64,000 bases of DNA from Fomes fomentarius. Taxonomy: Eukaryota > Basidiomycota > Agaricomycetes > Polyporales > Polyporaceae. The stretch is from contig JABYQN010000017.1 of NCBI GenBank assembly GCA_022606135.1, positions 124,001-188,000 of the forward strand, in the 5' to 3' direction. A program made the position numbers and the translations under genes. Each line of letters begins with the position of its first letter. Within the stretch, counting starts at the first letter, position 1. Below are positions 46,677 to 57,058 of this stretch, in pieces. The notes beneath the pieces were generated by a model. The model was not told the origin of the DNA and did no database searches. It saw only the letters and a list, made by a program, of their open reading frames with translations.

Positions 46677-47023
46677 TGTGGACGTGAAAGAACCGAGAGA
46701 CGGGACCTGAACAGAATGGACGGTGCTTCAGTGGGGGAAAAGACTGATATATAGGTACTAGCTGAATACCTGAACAGGATGGACTACATGACATGTCAAT
46801 ACAGTGCATAGGAAAGCATAGGTCGGGAGGTCTCACCGGTGCTTCAGTGGGGGAAAAGACTGAAGCACCGGATAGGAAAATCCACGGTATATGTGAGAGC
46901 AATCATGTTGCGGACACGTGAACAAGGGATCTAAGATACGCTCGCAATGTGGGCATATCTTGTTCCGGAGCGGAACGGAAGCCCAAGCAGGAGTGAGTCC
47001 CCATCAGCGCTTGTACTCCAACA
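46677..47023 (-). repeat. 3' LTR of the Copia element
   Basis: It starts TGTGGACGTG and ends CTCCAACA on the plus strand. Within it, a 12-base perfect inverted repeat (46836-46847 and 46860-46871) flanks a 12-base purine-rich loop. One arm plus the loop is also repeated directly about 115 bases earlier (GGTGCTTCAGTGGGGGAAAA). Confidence 0.92.
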
Positions 47024-47034
47024 CTCCCCCTCAA
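47024..47034 (-). other. Polypurine tract
   Basis: On the coding strand, TTGAGGGGGAG directly abuts the 3' LTR. It is the expected plus-strand primer site. Confidence 0.65.
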
Positions 47035-50000
47035 GCCTGACGAAGACCGAGCGTGAATGCATGAGCATTCAATCGAGGGCGTGGGAGGGCTTTCGTCAAG
47101 AGGTCGGCGACCATGTCGTTGGTAGGACAGTATTTGAGGGTAGCGGTCTTGTTCGATACAAGGCCGCGGATGAAATGATATCGAATATCGATATGTTTTG
47201 TGCGGGTGTGGAACATATCGGGGTTGGCAGCGAGATCAAGGGCGCTCTTGTTGTCACAGCGAAGGAGCATCGGTCAAGTGAGAGGAGAGGAGAGCTCAGA
47301 CAGGAGGTACCATAGCCAGATGAGTCCCCGAGAGGAGTCCAAGGCAGCAATGTACTTGGTGGATGACAGCGTGATTATTGGCTGCTTGTTCGAATGCCAA
47401 CTGATCGCGCCGCCGTTGTAGAGGAAGGCATACCCAGAAATAGAATGGCGGTGTGCCTGTGAGGCCCAGTCTGCATCCGTATACCCAGATAGGCCTTCGG
47501 TGATGGTGCCGAAGGTGAGAATGAGGTCGCGTGTACCTTTGAGGTACCGCAGTGTGCGTTTCGCCAACTCCCAATGCAGGACCGCCGGGTCTGACATGAA
47601 ACGAGCGAGGGTGGAGACGGCATATGCGATGTCTGGTCGGATACCAACAGCTGCGTACATGAGCAAACCGATTCGCGTGTGGATTGGCGGGGACGGTGAG
47701 TGGATGCAAGTCTGTTAAATGGAAGCGCGTGAGGATGGTGTCGATGTAGGCACGCTGAGAGAGCGAAATGGTCCGCGCAACGCGGTCGCATCGAATCTCG
47801 AAGCCCAGGAGCCAGCGGATCTCGCCTAAGTCGACGATTTCGAAACACTGCTCTAACTGATTCTTGAGTTCGCGCATTTGCTTCTTCCCTTTGGTGACGG
47901 GTGTGCAGTCATCGACGTGGATGACGATGATGATGACGATGGCAGCAGTGGTGAGGTGAAATACACCAGGATCATAAGCTCTTTGTTTGAGGCCGATTTC
48001 GGCCATGAGATCACAGACGACGCAATACCACATGAGGCCGGCCTGCTTAAGGCCATAGAGCGCTTTGATGAGGTGCCATACGAGACGTTCTTGACCAGGG
48101 ATTTTGAAGCCGTAAGGTTGACGCATGTAAATCGTTTCGTCAAGTTTACCGTTGAGATAGGCGTTCTTGAAATCGATCTGGTGGATTCCGTAATCGTTGG
48201 TGGCTGCGGATGCGAGGACGGGTCAGAAGGAGGACATGCGAGCTATGGGCGAGGCAGTCTGTGTATAGTCAATGCCATAGACCTGAGAGAAGCCTTGAGC
48301 ACAGAGACGTGCTTTGAACTTGATGACGTGATTGTTTCCGTCGCGCTTCTTGCAAAGTGCCCAGACGGCACCGACAACGTTAACGTCCGGAGGACGTTCC
48401 ACTAGCTTGTAAGTTCCCATTTTCTTGATGTGACTTAGCTCGTCTCGCATAGACGCAAGCCATTCCTCACGCTCGGGACCAGCCATGGCATCACGATAGG
48501 AAGGCTCGTCTGCAGAGCCCATAGCTGCGAATGTGTACAATGGCGCACCTGCATAGAAACCAGTTTTGGTGTCTGGTTCTGCGGTGCAGTCAGCGTCGCC
48601 TTCGCAGCCGCATTCGCACTGGTCCTCATACTCCGGTTGGTGCTCCCCCTCTTCCCAGGTCTCATGCATGAGCTGCGCTGTCTTGGACAGCATATAAGTG
48701 GGCAGTCTCTGTGCGCATCTACTGCCCGTCGACCCCTCGCCTGATTGGATGTCACGAATACGCCTAGATGGCGCACGCTGACGTCTCGGATGACCTTCCG
48801 GCTCTACCGGTGCGAGTGCAACTGGTTCGGCGACGTCTTGCTCGACTGTCTGCAGCTCAGCGGGCTCAGGAGGCTGCAGAGGTACGATTTCAGGTTCGGG
48901 TTTGGGTAGGACAGGAGGATGATCTGGTGGGAGAATGGGTTCGGATCGAGGAGGTGCGGGTGGTGCGATTGGTTGCGGTGCGGGTGGAAGAGGTGGTGAG
49001 GGAGGTGGATTGGGCGCGTTCAGGACATCATCAGATGCGTCCTCCCCCTCGGACTGTACGCGCACAGTCACGGTCATGTCGGAAGGGTCTGGCTCAATGC
49101 AGACGTTCCGCTCAATCGAGACAGTAAGTCGCTCTGGCCAATAGACCTTGTGCCCCTTGCTGACCATGCTGTAACCCACCCATCGACTGGGTTTTGACTT
49201 CGGGTCAAGTTTGTTGGCCTTCTCTTGCAGTACCCAGCACTTCGTGCCAAAACACGGGAGGTCCGACAGGTCTGGCTTCTCACCTGTTGCTAACTCGTAT
49301 GGTGTCGTTCCAGGCGTGTTCTTGGTCAACGTACAGTCGCAGAGCCAGGCAGCGTGCAGGATTTCCTCACCCCATAAAAACTTTGGGAGGTGAGCGTCGA
49401 ACAGGAGGGCACGAGTGTGTTCAGTGAGCGTGCGGTTCAGCCGCTCGGCTTTGCCGTTCTGTGCCGGTGAGTCATGGATGGTGAGCCGTCGCGATGTACC
49501 CTGGGACTCAAGGTGAGCGTTGAGCTCATTGCTGGTGTATTCACCTCCTCGGTCGCTTTGCAGGGTCTTGACACACAGTGCGTTGCGATGGACTTTTGCC
49601 CAGGCTTCGTACACCTTGTAGCGTACTGAAGCCTCCCCTTTTGTTCACATGAGAGCGACGATCGCCTCGTCGCTGTAGTTGTCCAAGAACGTGACAAAGT
49701 ATCCCTTTCCATCCCATGTCCGTACCTGTGCCTTGCCCCACACGTCTGAATGGACAAGCTCGCTGTACTGCGTCGCTCGTGGATGCTGCCGCATCTCCGG
49801 AAACGACGCACGTGTCTGCTTCGCTTGCTGACACACTTCGCAGAACTCAACCTCTGCGGTACTGAGGTCGATGCCTGTGACAGTCCCCTGTGTGACCATT
49901 TTCTGGAGAGTTGGCAGGTAGGCGTGTCCCATGCGACAGTGGAACTCAAGCGCGGACATCATCATCGCAGACATCATCGTCGCAGCGGTCTCGCTTGCGT

Positions 50001-51399
50001 GCGATGTTCTGAGCGGTTCTACACCAAAGAGGGGAAAGACGCTGTGTCGTTCAGGGATTGGGGTGAGAGTGTTGCCAGTTGGGGTAGTGAGGTTGCAGAT
50101 CTTGCGCTCGAAGTGGACATGGAAGCCGACATGAGTAAGATGGCTGACAGAGATGAGGGAGATAGGCATGGAGGGTGCGTAGAGAACATCGTGTAGTGTG
50201 AATTCGTCTTGAACACCGTTGCCACACAATATTGCAATGCGGATGCTGCCTGTTCCCGTTGCGTAGAATTTGTGGCCATCAGTGGAGTTGATAGGAATAG
50301 GAGGGATCTCGCGGAATGCGATGAAGTTGCTGCGATGAGGTTCGAAATGACGTGATGCACCCGAATCAATCAGACGAGTGTACTTGGAAACGGGCATGCC
50401 ATTCGACAAAACCTTAGCGAAGTCCGTAGATACAAAATATGCTGATTTGTCCCAGAATGTATATTCTTCGAGATGGGGAACAGCGGCGGCGACAGCAGCG
50501 ACGGTAGGAGCGGGGGCGATAACGATGGCGGCGGTAGTGGCAGACGCACCACTCTCATCCTTCTTCTTCTTCATGCGACGACAACCCTTGCCTTTGCCTG
50601 GTCCCTTCCCTTCTGCGCCTCCACCCTTGCTCCAACAGTCCCTGACCCAGTGTCCCTCCTTCCCACAATTCGAGCACTTGCCTGAGCAAGCGGTGAGTGC
50701 GGATGTGCTCTGCGCGTCAGTGCTGAGTGCGTACTCGTCACACACAATCGCATTGATGGTGGTGAGGATTGCGGTTGCGGTGAGGGGAACACCGGTAGCC
50801 TGGGCTGAGAGGAGCGTGCCTCGGATGGAGTTGCAATAGGACGGAGAGAGCAGGCCAAGGATGTACACCTTGTACTGCTCGTCAGAGAGGGCACCTCCAG
50901 CGGCAGTGTACTCGGCGCGAAGACGTGCAAGCTGCACGAGAATGGGACGCAGATCCTCGCCTTCGCCGCAGCGGAGCTGCTGCATCTGCGCTGCAAGGTT
51001 GACTTGGAAAAAGTCACCTTGGTTGTCGTAGCGGGACGTGACGATCGCCCACATGCCATGGGCATTGTCCAATGCCATGATCTCCAGCTTGAGCGGCTCG
51101 GGTGCGGTCTGGAAAAGGAGTGTCTTGATGGCGGCGTGGTTCACCGCCCACTTGTCATACGCGGTCTTGTACTTCTCGTCGGCGTCAGAATTGACGCCAT
51201 AGGCTGTTGGCGGCACCGGCTTTCGCTTGCGGCCTTCGAGGTAGCGGCGGAGGCCCTTAGCGTGAATGGTGGCCAGGAACTGCGCCTTGTAGAGGATCCA
51301 GTTGGATCCATCCTCGGCGAGCACCGGGATCCTCGCGGTTGATGTCAAGGAGTCCGTGAGAGAGGAAGAGTCAGGAGCGATGCGGTGGATGTCTGACAT
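47031..51399 (-). pseudogene. Copia gag-pol polyprotein, broken
   Basis: The ATG is at 51399 (MSDIHRIAPDSSSL). In order are the UBN2/gag-like region, zinc knuckle CSNCGKEGHWVRDC, protease 'RLIDSGASRHFEPH', integrase with the HHCC finger (HCRMGH...CEVCQQAKQ), 'HSDVWGKAQV' and 'FLDNYSDEA', a long Pro/Glu-rich linker (about 48790-49050), reverse transcriptase ('VWALCKKRDGNNHVIKFKAR', 'IDFKNAYLNGKL', 'HVDD' in place of the common YVDD) and RNase H ('GYTDADWASQAHRHSISGY'). In-frame TGA codons stand at 49645, 48223 and 47274, and a frameshift lies near 47690-47720. The RNase H 'SST..EY' box is short (SSTKYIAAL), lacking the usual acidic residues. Confidence 0.88.
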
Positions 51400-51413
51400 G
51401 GGAACGAGAAGCA

Positions 51414-51428
51414 GCAGGGCTCATAACC
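51414..51428 (-). other. Primer binding site, initiator tRNA-Met anticodon arm
   Basis: The plus strand GCAGGGCTCATAACC, next to the 5' LTR, equals the anticodon-arm sequence (CAT anticodon) of eukaryotic initiator tRNA-Met. The minus-strand RNA would therefore pair with an internal half-tRNA, as known for Drosophila copia. Confidence 0.7.
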
Positions 51429-51775
51429 TGTGGATGTGAAAGAACCGAGAGACAGGACCTGAACAGAATGGACGGTGCTTCAGTGGGGGAAAAGACTGAT
51501 ATATAGGTACTAGTTGAGTACCTGAACAGAATGGACTACATGACATGTCAATACAGTGCATAGGAAAGCATAGGTCGGGAGGTCTCACCGGTGCTTCAGT
51601 GGGGGAAAAGACTGAAGCACCGGATAGGAAAATCCACGGTATATGTGAGAGCAATCATGTTGCGGACACGTGAACAAGGGATCTAAGATACGCTCGCAAT
51701 GTGGGCGTATCTTGTTCCGGAGCGGAACGGAAGCCCAAGCAGGAGTGAGTCCCTGTCAGCGCTTGTACTCCAACA
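51429..51775 (-). repeat. 5' LTR of the Copia element
   Basis: It is 347 bases, the same length as the other LTR, with the same internal hairpin (51588-51599 and 51612-51623). Differences from the other LTR are all C/T or A/G. Confidence 0.92.
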
Positions 51776-51924
51776 ATACCGGCTCTGCGAGTAGCATGCG
51801 CACACCATCCTCGTAGAGCACGTGGCAGCAAAGCATGATCAATAGTACCATCTTCATTTCTGCATGCTCGACCACAGCGCTCAGGACATCGTGGTTCAGC
51901 GCGGGCGGTGGATGTTACAATCAC

Positions 51925-52319
51925 TGATGAGTCGAGAAGATGTTAGAACTCATATGTTTCAGGCCTAGAAGGGATCATGCCTGATGCAGCTTGTTCAATG
52001 CCGAGCGCATTGGAGGCACTGGCAGCGAAGTTGAAAAGACTTGGCGCTCTTTCGCACGCTGTGTTTTGACGAAGTTCAGGCTGTTCAGCTGGGTGGCCTG
52101 TTTTATGTAACACCAAGATAGACAATGCACCCTCGTCCCAGCACCTTCAAAAATATTGAGGGTACTTCAGTTGCAACTTGCCAGAAGATAGTGAGTAGCA
52201 GATGAATACGATACCTGATCCATGATGAGGGAACCACTGTGATGGTCCCTGTTCCTAATAACTTAAATAAGCACAAACAAAGTCCCATGCGGCTTAAAGC
52301 GGCAATGATGTCTTATTGA
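51925..52319. other. Intergenic upstream of the split F-box-like gene
   Basis: No supported gene. It probably contains the promoter and unresolved start of the F-box-like gene. Confidence 0.4.
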
Positions 52320-52957
52320 TCTGATTGTTGGACCCTGGGTGCCAGTTTTGCTCGTCTTCAGGGATGTCCTCGAGGAGTGCGACTCCTTTAAGCAGTTCTC
52401 CCTTAAGTTTGGGAGAGATGAGCGACCGAGACTCATAGACCCATCCGATCAGCGTTGCCTGTACTGACTGTCAGCGATTATAGGGGTTAACAGACCAAAC
52501 GGCCATACGAAAATCCCTGTCTCTGGGTCGCACTGACTGGCGACATGCTTCAACTCAAGATGTAGTCAATCTGCACAGCGGTAATGGGCTCACGCGGCCA
52601 CTTCTTCCCCCCATCACCATGCTCGAAGTACTCCTCGCCACCCCACAGCTTGTCGATGAGCAGACGGTCCTGGTTGACTATTTCCTGGTGCCATTTGGCG
52701 ACTATGGCGGCATCCTTGACCTTTTCCCACCAGTTTGGCTTAGAGCGAATCTTGCTGGAGAACTGGTGCATCCTGAGCTCGACAAGGGTGATTGGTTCAC
52801 AGTGCCCGAGGATAAATGGGGAGGGGAACGCCTTGCGTGGTGTGGACTGTCTCAGGCGATTCTGGTTGTACGGGAAAGGGTATGCCTTGCGCAGCGTCAT
52901 GATGGCTGAACACAGAGAGGCAAGGGGCAGAAGTGGGAGGTGAAGGATGGATGACAA
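52320..52957 (-). pseudogene. Truncated DUF4246 relic, 5' part
   Basis: The minus strand encodes 'PITLVELRMHQFSSKIRSKP', 'QEIVNQDRLLIDKLWGGEEY' and 'WPREPITAVQIDY', then 'YESRSLISPKLKGELLKG' in another frame. Compared with the intact copies, four bases are missing near 52553-52560 (CTTCAACTCAAGATG against CTTCAACTCCGCAAAGATG), and everything after 'EQNWHPGSNNQ' is absent. It is most similar to the gene at 54334-56102, so it is a partial tandem duplicate. Confidence 0.75.
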
Positions 52958-54333
52958 GAGTATCCCAGTGGCACTCAGTACTCAGGCCTCACTTGGAGAA
53001 CATGAAGCAAGTTACTGTACACGACTGGTCGAGTTCTGTATGGGGTCAGGTTTGGGAAGCCGGACATCGGTCAGATGTCCGACAAGACCCAAATCAATAA
53101 AAAACAGCACTTAACCCAGCGGTAAATAATACCTCTTATCCCACTGACATTGAGTCCGATATTGAGACGACATAGGGCACGGGCGCTCGCTTCAGGGAGA
53201 GAAGTTCTCACGGGAAAGATTCATGAGAATAAAAATACTACTGACGGATCTGAACCAGCGACCAACTTCGCCCTGGGATCCAACACAGCACCATTATCAT
53301 TAATCCAAATGACCTTGCTATGAACTAACTGCACATACACTATAATGTGTTCTTTCACCCTATGGAGAACCTATCCACTTGTGGATGTGCTTGGACTGTA
53401 GGTGGAATCACTTGAAACTCAATTGTCCGATTGTTGTGTACCACTTTAAACATCCTATGCTTCCAGTAGTAGATCAAATCATCCATTTGTACCCAGCCTT
53501 CTGTGGTCCCACAACAGGCGCCCATCTCTGATATCTTCTGGATGTCCAGGAGGTTGTCGAGCAGAGGGCTGGAATCAAACATCAGCTCTTCACGCCATCG
53601 GCAGGCATTGCTTAAATAATTGTGAATATTATGTGTTGGATCACTGATGATGGATCGGTTCGGTGTCGAAATCAGGTCATTTCAATGAAAAACCGCGCGG
53701 TATAGGCACGGGGTATATTTAGTTTGGGTGTGTATTTAGAAACCCCCGCAGGTCGCCACAGGATTTTGACAATTAACCTTTTGATTAGGGCCAATACTGG
53801 CTTGTAAACACAATACAATATTTCTTTAAAACGTTACGAGAACAATAAACCAGACGTGCTTGATCATGAATGAAGCGGAACGTTCAGAAGTCCAAACACC
53901 TAGTCATAATGAGCATACTCGATTGGCCCGCGCTCGAGGGGCTAACAGGACGCGATAAGCCTGATAATCTGGTATCGTTGTTGGACTTAGGGTTACCTTA
54001 AACATCCTCACGATGGGTCGCTTCGTCTATACTACCGAACCCATATAACGTACACTGTGGATAGTCAGTCAGTCAGATGCTCTACAGGTCACGGGTGCAC
54101 GACTGCCTGAGGTCTAATTGCAAATGATGCTGTTCAAGAGCATGCTCACGAGCTACTTTACGAGATCGCTGCTCATATGTTCGCTCCTTGAGTGGATTTA
54201 CCACATCGCTGTGAACGATTGATGCACATACTGAAGTTGGTCTATGAAGCAGCACTGCACAGATACAAGACGTTGACATCATACAACCACGAACACGGAT
54301 ATCCAGTGATATCGTAAATCTCCTTGTTATGGC
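52958..54333. other. AT-rich, gene-poor stretch
   Basis: Base composition shifts visibly to AT here, especially 53,030-54,060. One minus-strand frame of 75 codons (53355-53582, with WVQMDDLIYYWKHRMFKV) looks protein-like but has no recognised family and no clear splice partners. A GGTTCAGATCC box on the minus strand (about 53250) resembles a tRNA B box without a matching cloverleaf. Confidence 0.5.
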
Positions 54334-56102
54334 TCACACGTAACCAGGACGTTCCCTCATCAGTTCAGCACGATGCTCCTCCGCCTCCTTACGCGAGATG
54401 ACGCTCCTGCTCCCTTTCACATACCCAGCCACCATGTCCAACAGCTCCTGAGAGAGCTTGCGAAGGGCAGGCGCCGCCTTCATTTCCTCGAACACCCAAT
54501 CCTCCTGCTGCGGTGGCACATACGTCGTGGACAGAATCGGGGTGTCCGGATTCACCAGGAAGAAGGCCAGAACTTTGCGGTACCCTGGCTTCGACGGGTC
54601 TGCGAGCTCGAATGCTTCGACGCGGTGCTTGTAGACGTTCGGGAAGGCGATACACTTGTCTTCCTCCGCAACGATATGCCCGAGCTGCTGGGTGAACGTG
54701 CAGTCGTGACCAAAGCCGTAGACGACAATGCGTCCCTTGCGGTCCTCCTCTTCGCACGGGCTGTCAGGCCTGTCCTCATCAGTGCCAACGAGAGCGCGGA
54801 ACTCGAGTCGCGACTCAGTTATGTTCTCGGAGGCATAGTGGTAGAACCCGGTCGCGACGATGTTCTCGTTCACCATCCCTTCGACGTGCCATGAGCCGCC
54901 TGGATATTTGGGATTTTCAGGTGTGAGGACGATGTTCGCGAGCTTGACGATCACTTGGATCTTGCGACTCTTGAGTGAGTAGTTGATGCGCTCACTTGCG
55001 GGCTGCGGCTTGAACGGTTCCGGATCGGGGATAGTCGGCCACTTGTGCTCGCGTTCCCAAGCCTCCTGTTGCTCGCTGGTCTCAAGATCGTCTGGTGCTT
55101 TTTCTTCATACCACTCGTATGGGTCTGCCTGCACCGCAAGCTTTGGATCGCCGGAAAGTGTGTCCGAGAGCACACGCTCGAACATAGGGATAAAACGCCC
55201 GAGGATAGACATGATAGGAGAGTATAGAGTGGCGAGTTCGGTAGGATGGATGTTATTGATGTATCCAAGGCACTCGACCTCACCGGTGCTCGAAACGGAG
55301 AAGTCGGTGGGAAGCCACTGGTACTGGAGCGAGATGTCCGCGCCCCTGAACTCGGCGTCGTCGGCAAGCTCGGGTCGGTGCGCGAAGTACTCCTCCATGG
55401 AGATGCGTTTGGTCTTTTTGTCCCATTTACGCTTAGGGTCCCGTGCGAAGGACTCGCCGATGCGGAGGCAGTAGAGGGAAGGTTGGACGAGGTCAAGCAC
55501 TTGGTGGTTGGACTCGGGGTCCCAGTTTTGCTCGTCTTCAGGGACGTCCTCGAGGAGTGCGACTCCTTTAAGCAGTTCTCCCTTAAGTTCGGGAGAGATG
55601 AGCGACCGAGACTCATAGACCCATCCGATCGACGTCGCCTGTACTGACTGTCAGCGATTATAGGGGCTAACAGACCAAACGGCCATACGAAAATCCCTGT
55701 CTCTGGGTCGCGCTGACTAGCGACATACTTCAACTCCGCAAAGATGTAGTCAATCTGTGCAGCGGTAATGGGCTCGCGCGGCCACTGCTTCTCCCCATCA
55801 CCATGCTCGAAGTACTCCTCGCCACCCCACAGCTTGTCGACGAGCTGACGGTCCTGGTCGACTATTTCCTGGCGCCTTTTGGCGACTATGGCCGTGTCGT
55901 TGACTTCTTCCCACCAATTCGGCTTGGAGCGAATGTTGCCGGAGAGCTCGCGCATCCTGAGCTCGACGAGGGTGACTGGTTCACGGTACCGGAAGACAAA
56001 CGGGGAGGGGAACTTGGAGCGCGGCGTGGGCTTCTTTAGCAGCTTCCTCCAGGTGGCATCTGAAGAAGCAAGAGCGGATGCTAGTAGTAGATCGCCGAAC
56101 AT
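54334..56102 (-). CDS. DUF4246 family protein, second intact copy
   Basis: Two exons, complement(54334..55638, 55689..56102), give about 572 residues. The intron is at the same place as in the first copy (GGGATTTTC^GTATGG ... GTACAG^GCGACG). ATG 56102 is preferred to the in-frame ATG at 56327. It gives a length matching the paralogue, and a TATA-like CTATATAAG lies about 100 bases upstream on the minus strand (56199-56207). Motifs are 'PVTLVELRMRELSGNIRSKP', 'YQWLPTDFSVSSTGEVECLG', 'GGSWHVEGMVNENIVATGFY', 'LGHIVAEEDKCIAFPNVYKH' and 'YRKVLAFFLVNPDTPIL'. The C-terminus ends earlier than in the first copy, at ERPGYV. Confidence 0.85.
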
Positions 56103-56198
56103 GTTATGCAGTGGGAGCAATACCGTAAAGTTCAAGCCGCTCTGTTTAGAAACGAGGAGGGCCCAACCGTGGGAATCTGCGTCATTCGCAAAGACATT

Positions 56199-56207
56199 CT
56201 TATATAG
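56199..56207 (-). promoter_or_regulatory. TATA-like box
   Basis: The minus strand reads CTATATAAG, 97 bases upstream of the ATG at 56102. It supports that start for the DUF4246 gene. Confidence 0.5.
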
Positions 56208-56394
56208 GGGCGTGCTCCAACAGCTCCCTCCGGCGTACAGCAATCGATACATACATGGAATCTCATACGGCGAGTCATCATGAGAGGCATTATAAATTAG
56301 CAAGTCGCGGTTGGTAGCTGCTACCATTGCATTCACAGAGCCAGCGGACCCGGCACCACAGTCGACTCGCTAGATCCATTACATTTAACCAGCA

Positions 56395-56640
56395 GATAGG
56401 CCATATCATACCGGAGGAAAATGTTATTGTATCGCCTTCCCGAACGTCCACAAGCACCGCGTCGACGCAATCGAGCTCGCGAACCCGCCGAAGCCAGGGT
56501 ACCGCAGAGTTCTGGCGTTCTTCCTGGTGCATCCGGACACCATGTACCACCGCAGCACGAGGATTGGGAAATGAAGGCGGCGCCAGCCCTTCGGAAGCTT
56601 GCTCAGGAGCTGTTGAACATGATGACGGATCAGAATGAAA
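56395..56640 (+). pseudogene. Inverted DUF4246 relic, 3' part
   Basis: The plus strand encodes 'NQQIGHIIPEEN', 'AFPNVHKHRVDAIELANPP', 'YRRVLAFFLVHPDT' and 'MKAAPALRKLAQELL'-like stretches in shifting frames. This is the coding strand of a DUF4246 3' region, opposite in orientation to the intact gene whose 5' end it faces. The segment after 'HPDT' has lost about 20 bases compared with intact copies. Confidence 0.65.
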
Positions 56641-57058
56641 GGAGAACTCGCGCCCGGCGCCGTGGACCGTCTCTCGCTCAAGGTGCGGGACTCTTCAGAA
56701 ATAGCGGGAGCGTATGCTTCTATAACCTCGTCGTGCATGTTCGAGTCGTGCAGTAACCATGAAAAATCCAACTTGCGCTCAAGACGTTGATAGGGCAGGT
56801 CGAATTCTACTTACTCATCTTCTGACCGTGAGAATTAACGTCATTGCACAGGCGGGTAGCGGAATGGGACGGCGGCTACAGTGATACTAGATCCCAACAG
56901 CCTACGTTTATGCGATAGCGACTGAATGTCCAAGGTTCACTAGCGAAGGAGTGTATCACTGATCAGTACATTCATCAATTCATCGAGACATCATGAGAGG
57001 CATCATACATTAAGCAAGTCACGCGGCATTCAGAGCCAACATACGGGCATCACACTAT
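56641..57058. other. Intergenic, no gene seen
   Basis: This lies between the inverted DUF4246 relic and the DUF6534 gene's 3' end. No feature is supported. Confidence 0.4.

Larger units (their letters stand above)
46677..51775 (-). mobile_element. Copia-type LTR retrotransposon
   Basis: It is 5.1 kb long, with two 347-base LTRs, TG..CA termini and a 5-base target duplication ATACC at 46672-46676 and 51776-51780. The coding strand is minus. The order is gag with zinc knuckle, protease, integrase, reverse transcriptase, RNase H, which is the Copia order. The primer site matches the initiator tRNA-Met anticodon arm, and a purine tract lies next to the 3' LTR. The polyprotein is interrupted, so this copy is not autonomous. 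By eye the LTRs differ at about 8 of 347 positions, all transitions, indicating a moderately young insertion. Confidence 0.93.
45311..51910 (-). pseudogene. F-box-like/LRR gene split by a Copia element
   Basis: The 3' part (45311-46676) encodes about 430 residues of leucine-rich-repeat-like sequence: 'QLKHLGLRNADNLLSVYPD', 'YPNVQSLSMCDIF' and 'TYPNVSQLSVFTPLLERL'. The 5' part resumes beyond the element at 51776 and encodes 'ALNHDVLSAVVEHAEM' and 'LYEDGVRMLLAEPV', the F-box-like N-terminus usual in mushroom-fungus F-box/LRR proteins (family knowledge). Removing the element and one ATACC copy keeps the frame across the junction. A 54-base segment 45617-45670 (GTACGT..CAG) is probably an intron that happens to be open. 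The start codon is not resolved: stops lie just upstream of the ALNHDV block. As it stands the gene is disrupted. Confidence 0.8.

Noticed and set aside
46348..46902. Minus-strand frame running from the LTR into the LRR gene
   Set aside because: It is out of frame with the LRR protein and starts inside the LTR. It is a product of the insertion junction.
48768..49127. Plus-strand frames within the Copia element
   Set aside because: They are antisense to the Pro/Glu-rich linker of the polyprotein.
53225..53290. Possible tRNA gene on the minus strand
   Set aside because: A GGTTCAGATCC B-box-like string is present, but the T-arm stem does not pair well and no acceptor or anticodon stem can be drawn.
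56105..56327. 75-residue N-terminal extension of the second DUF4246 protein
   Set aside because: The paralogue lacks it, and a TATA-like box lies inside it, so it is more likely 5' untranslated or promoter sequence.
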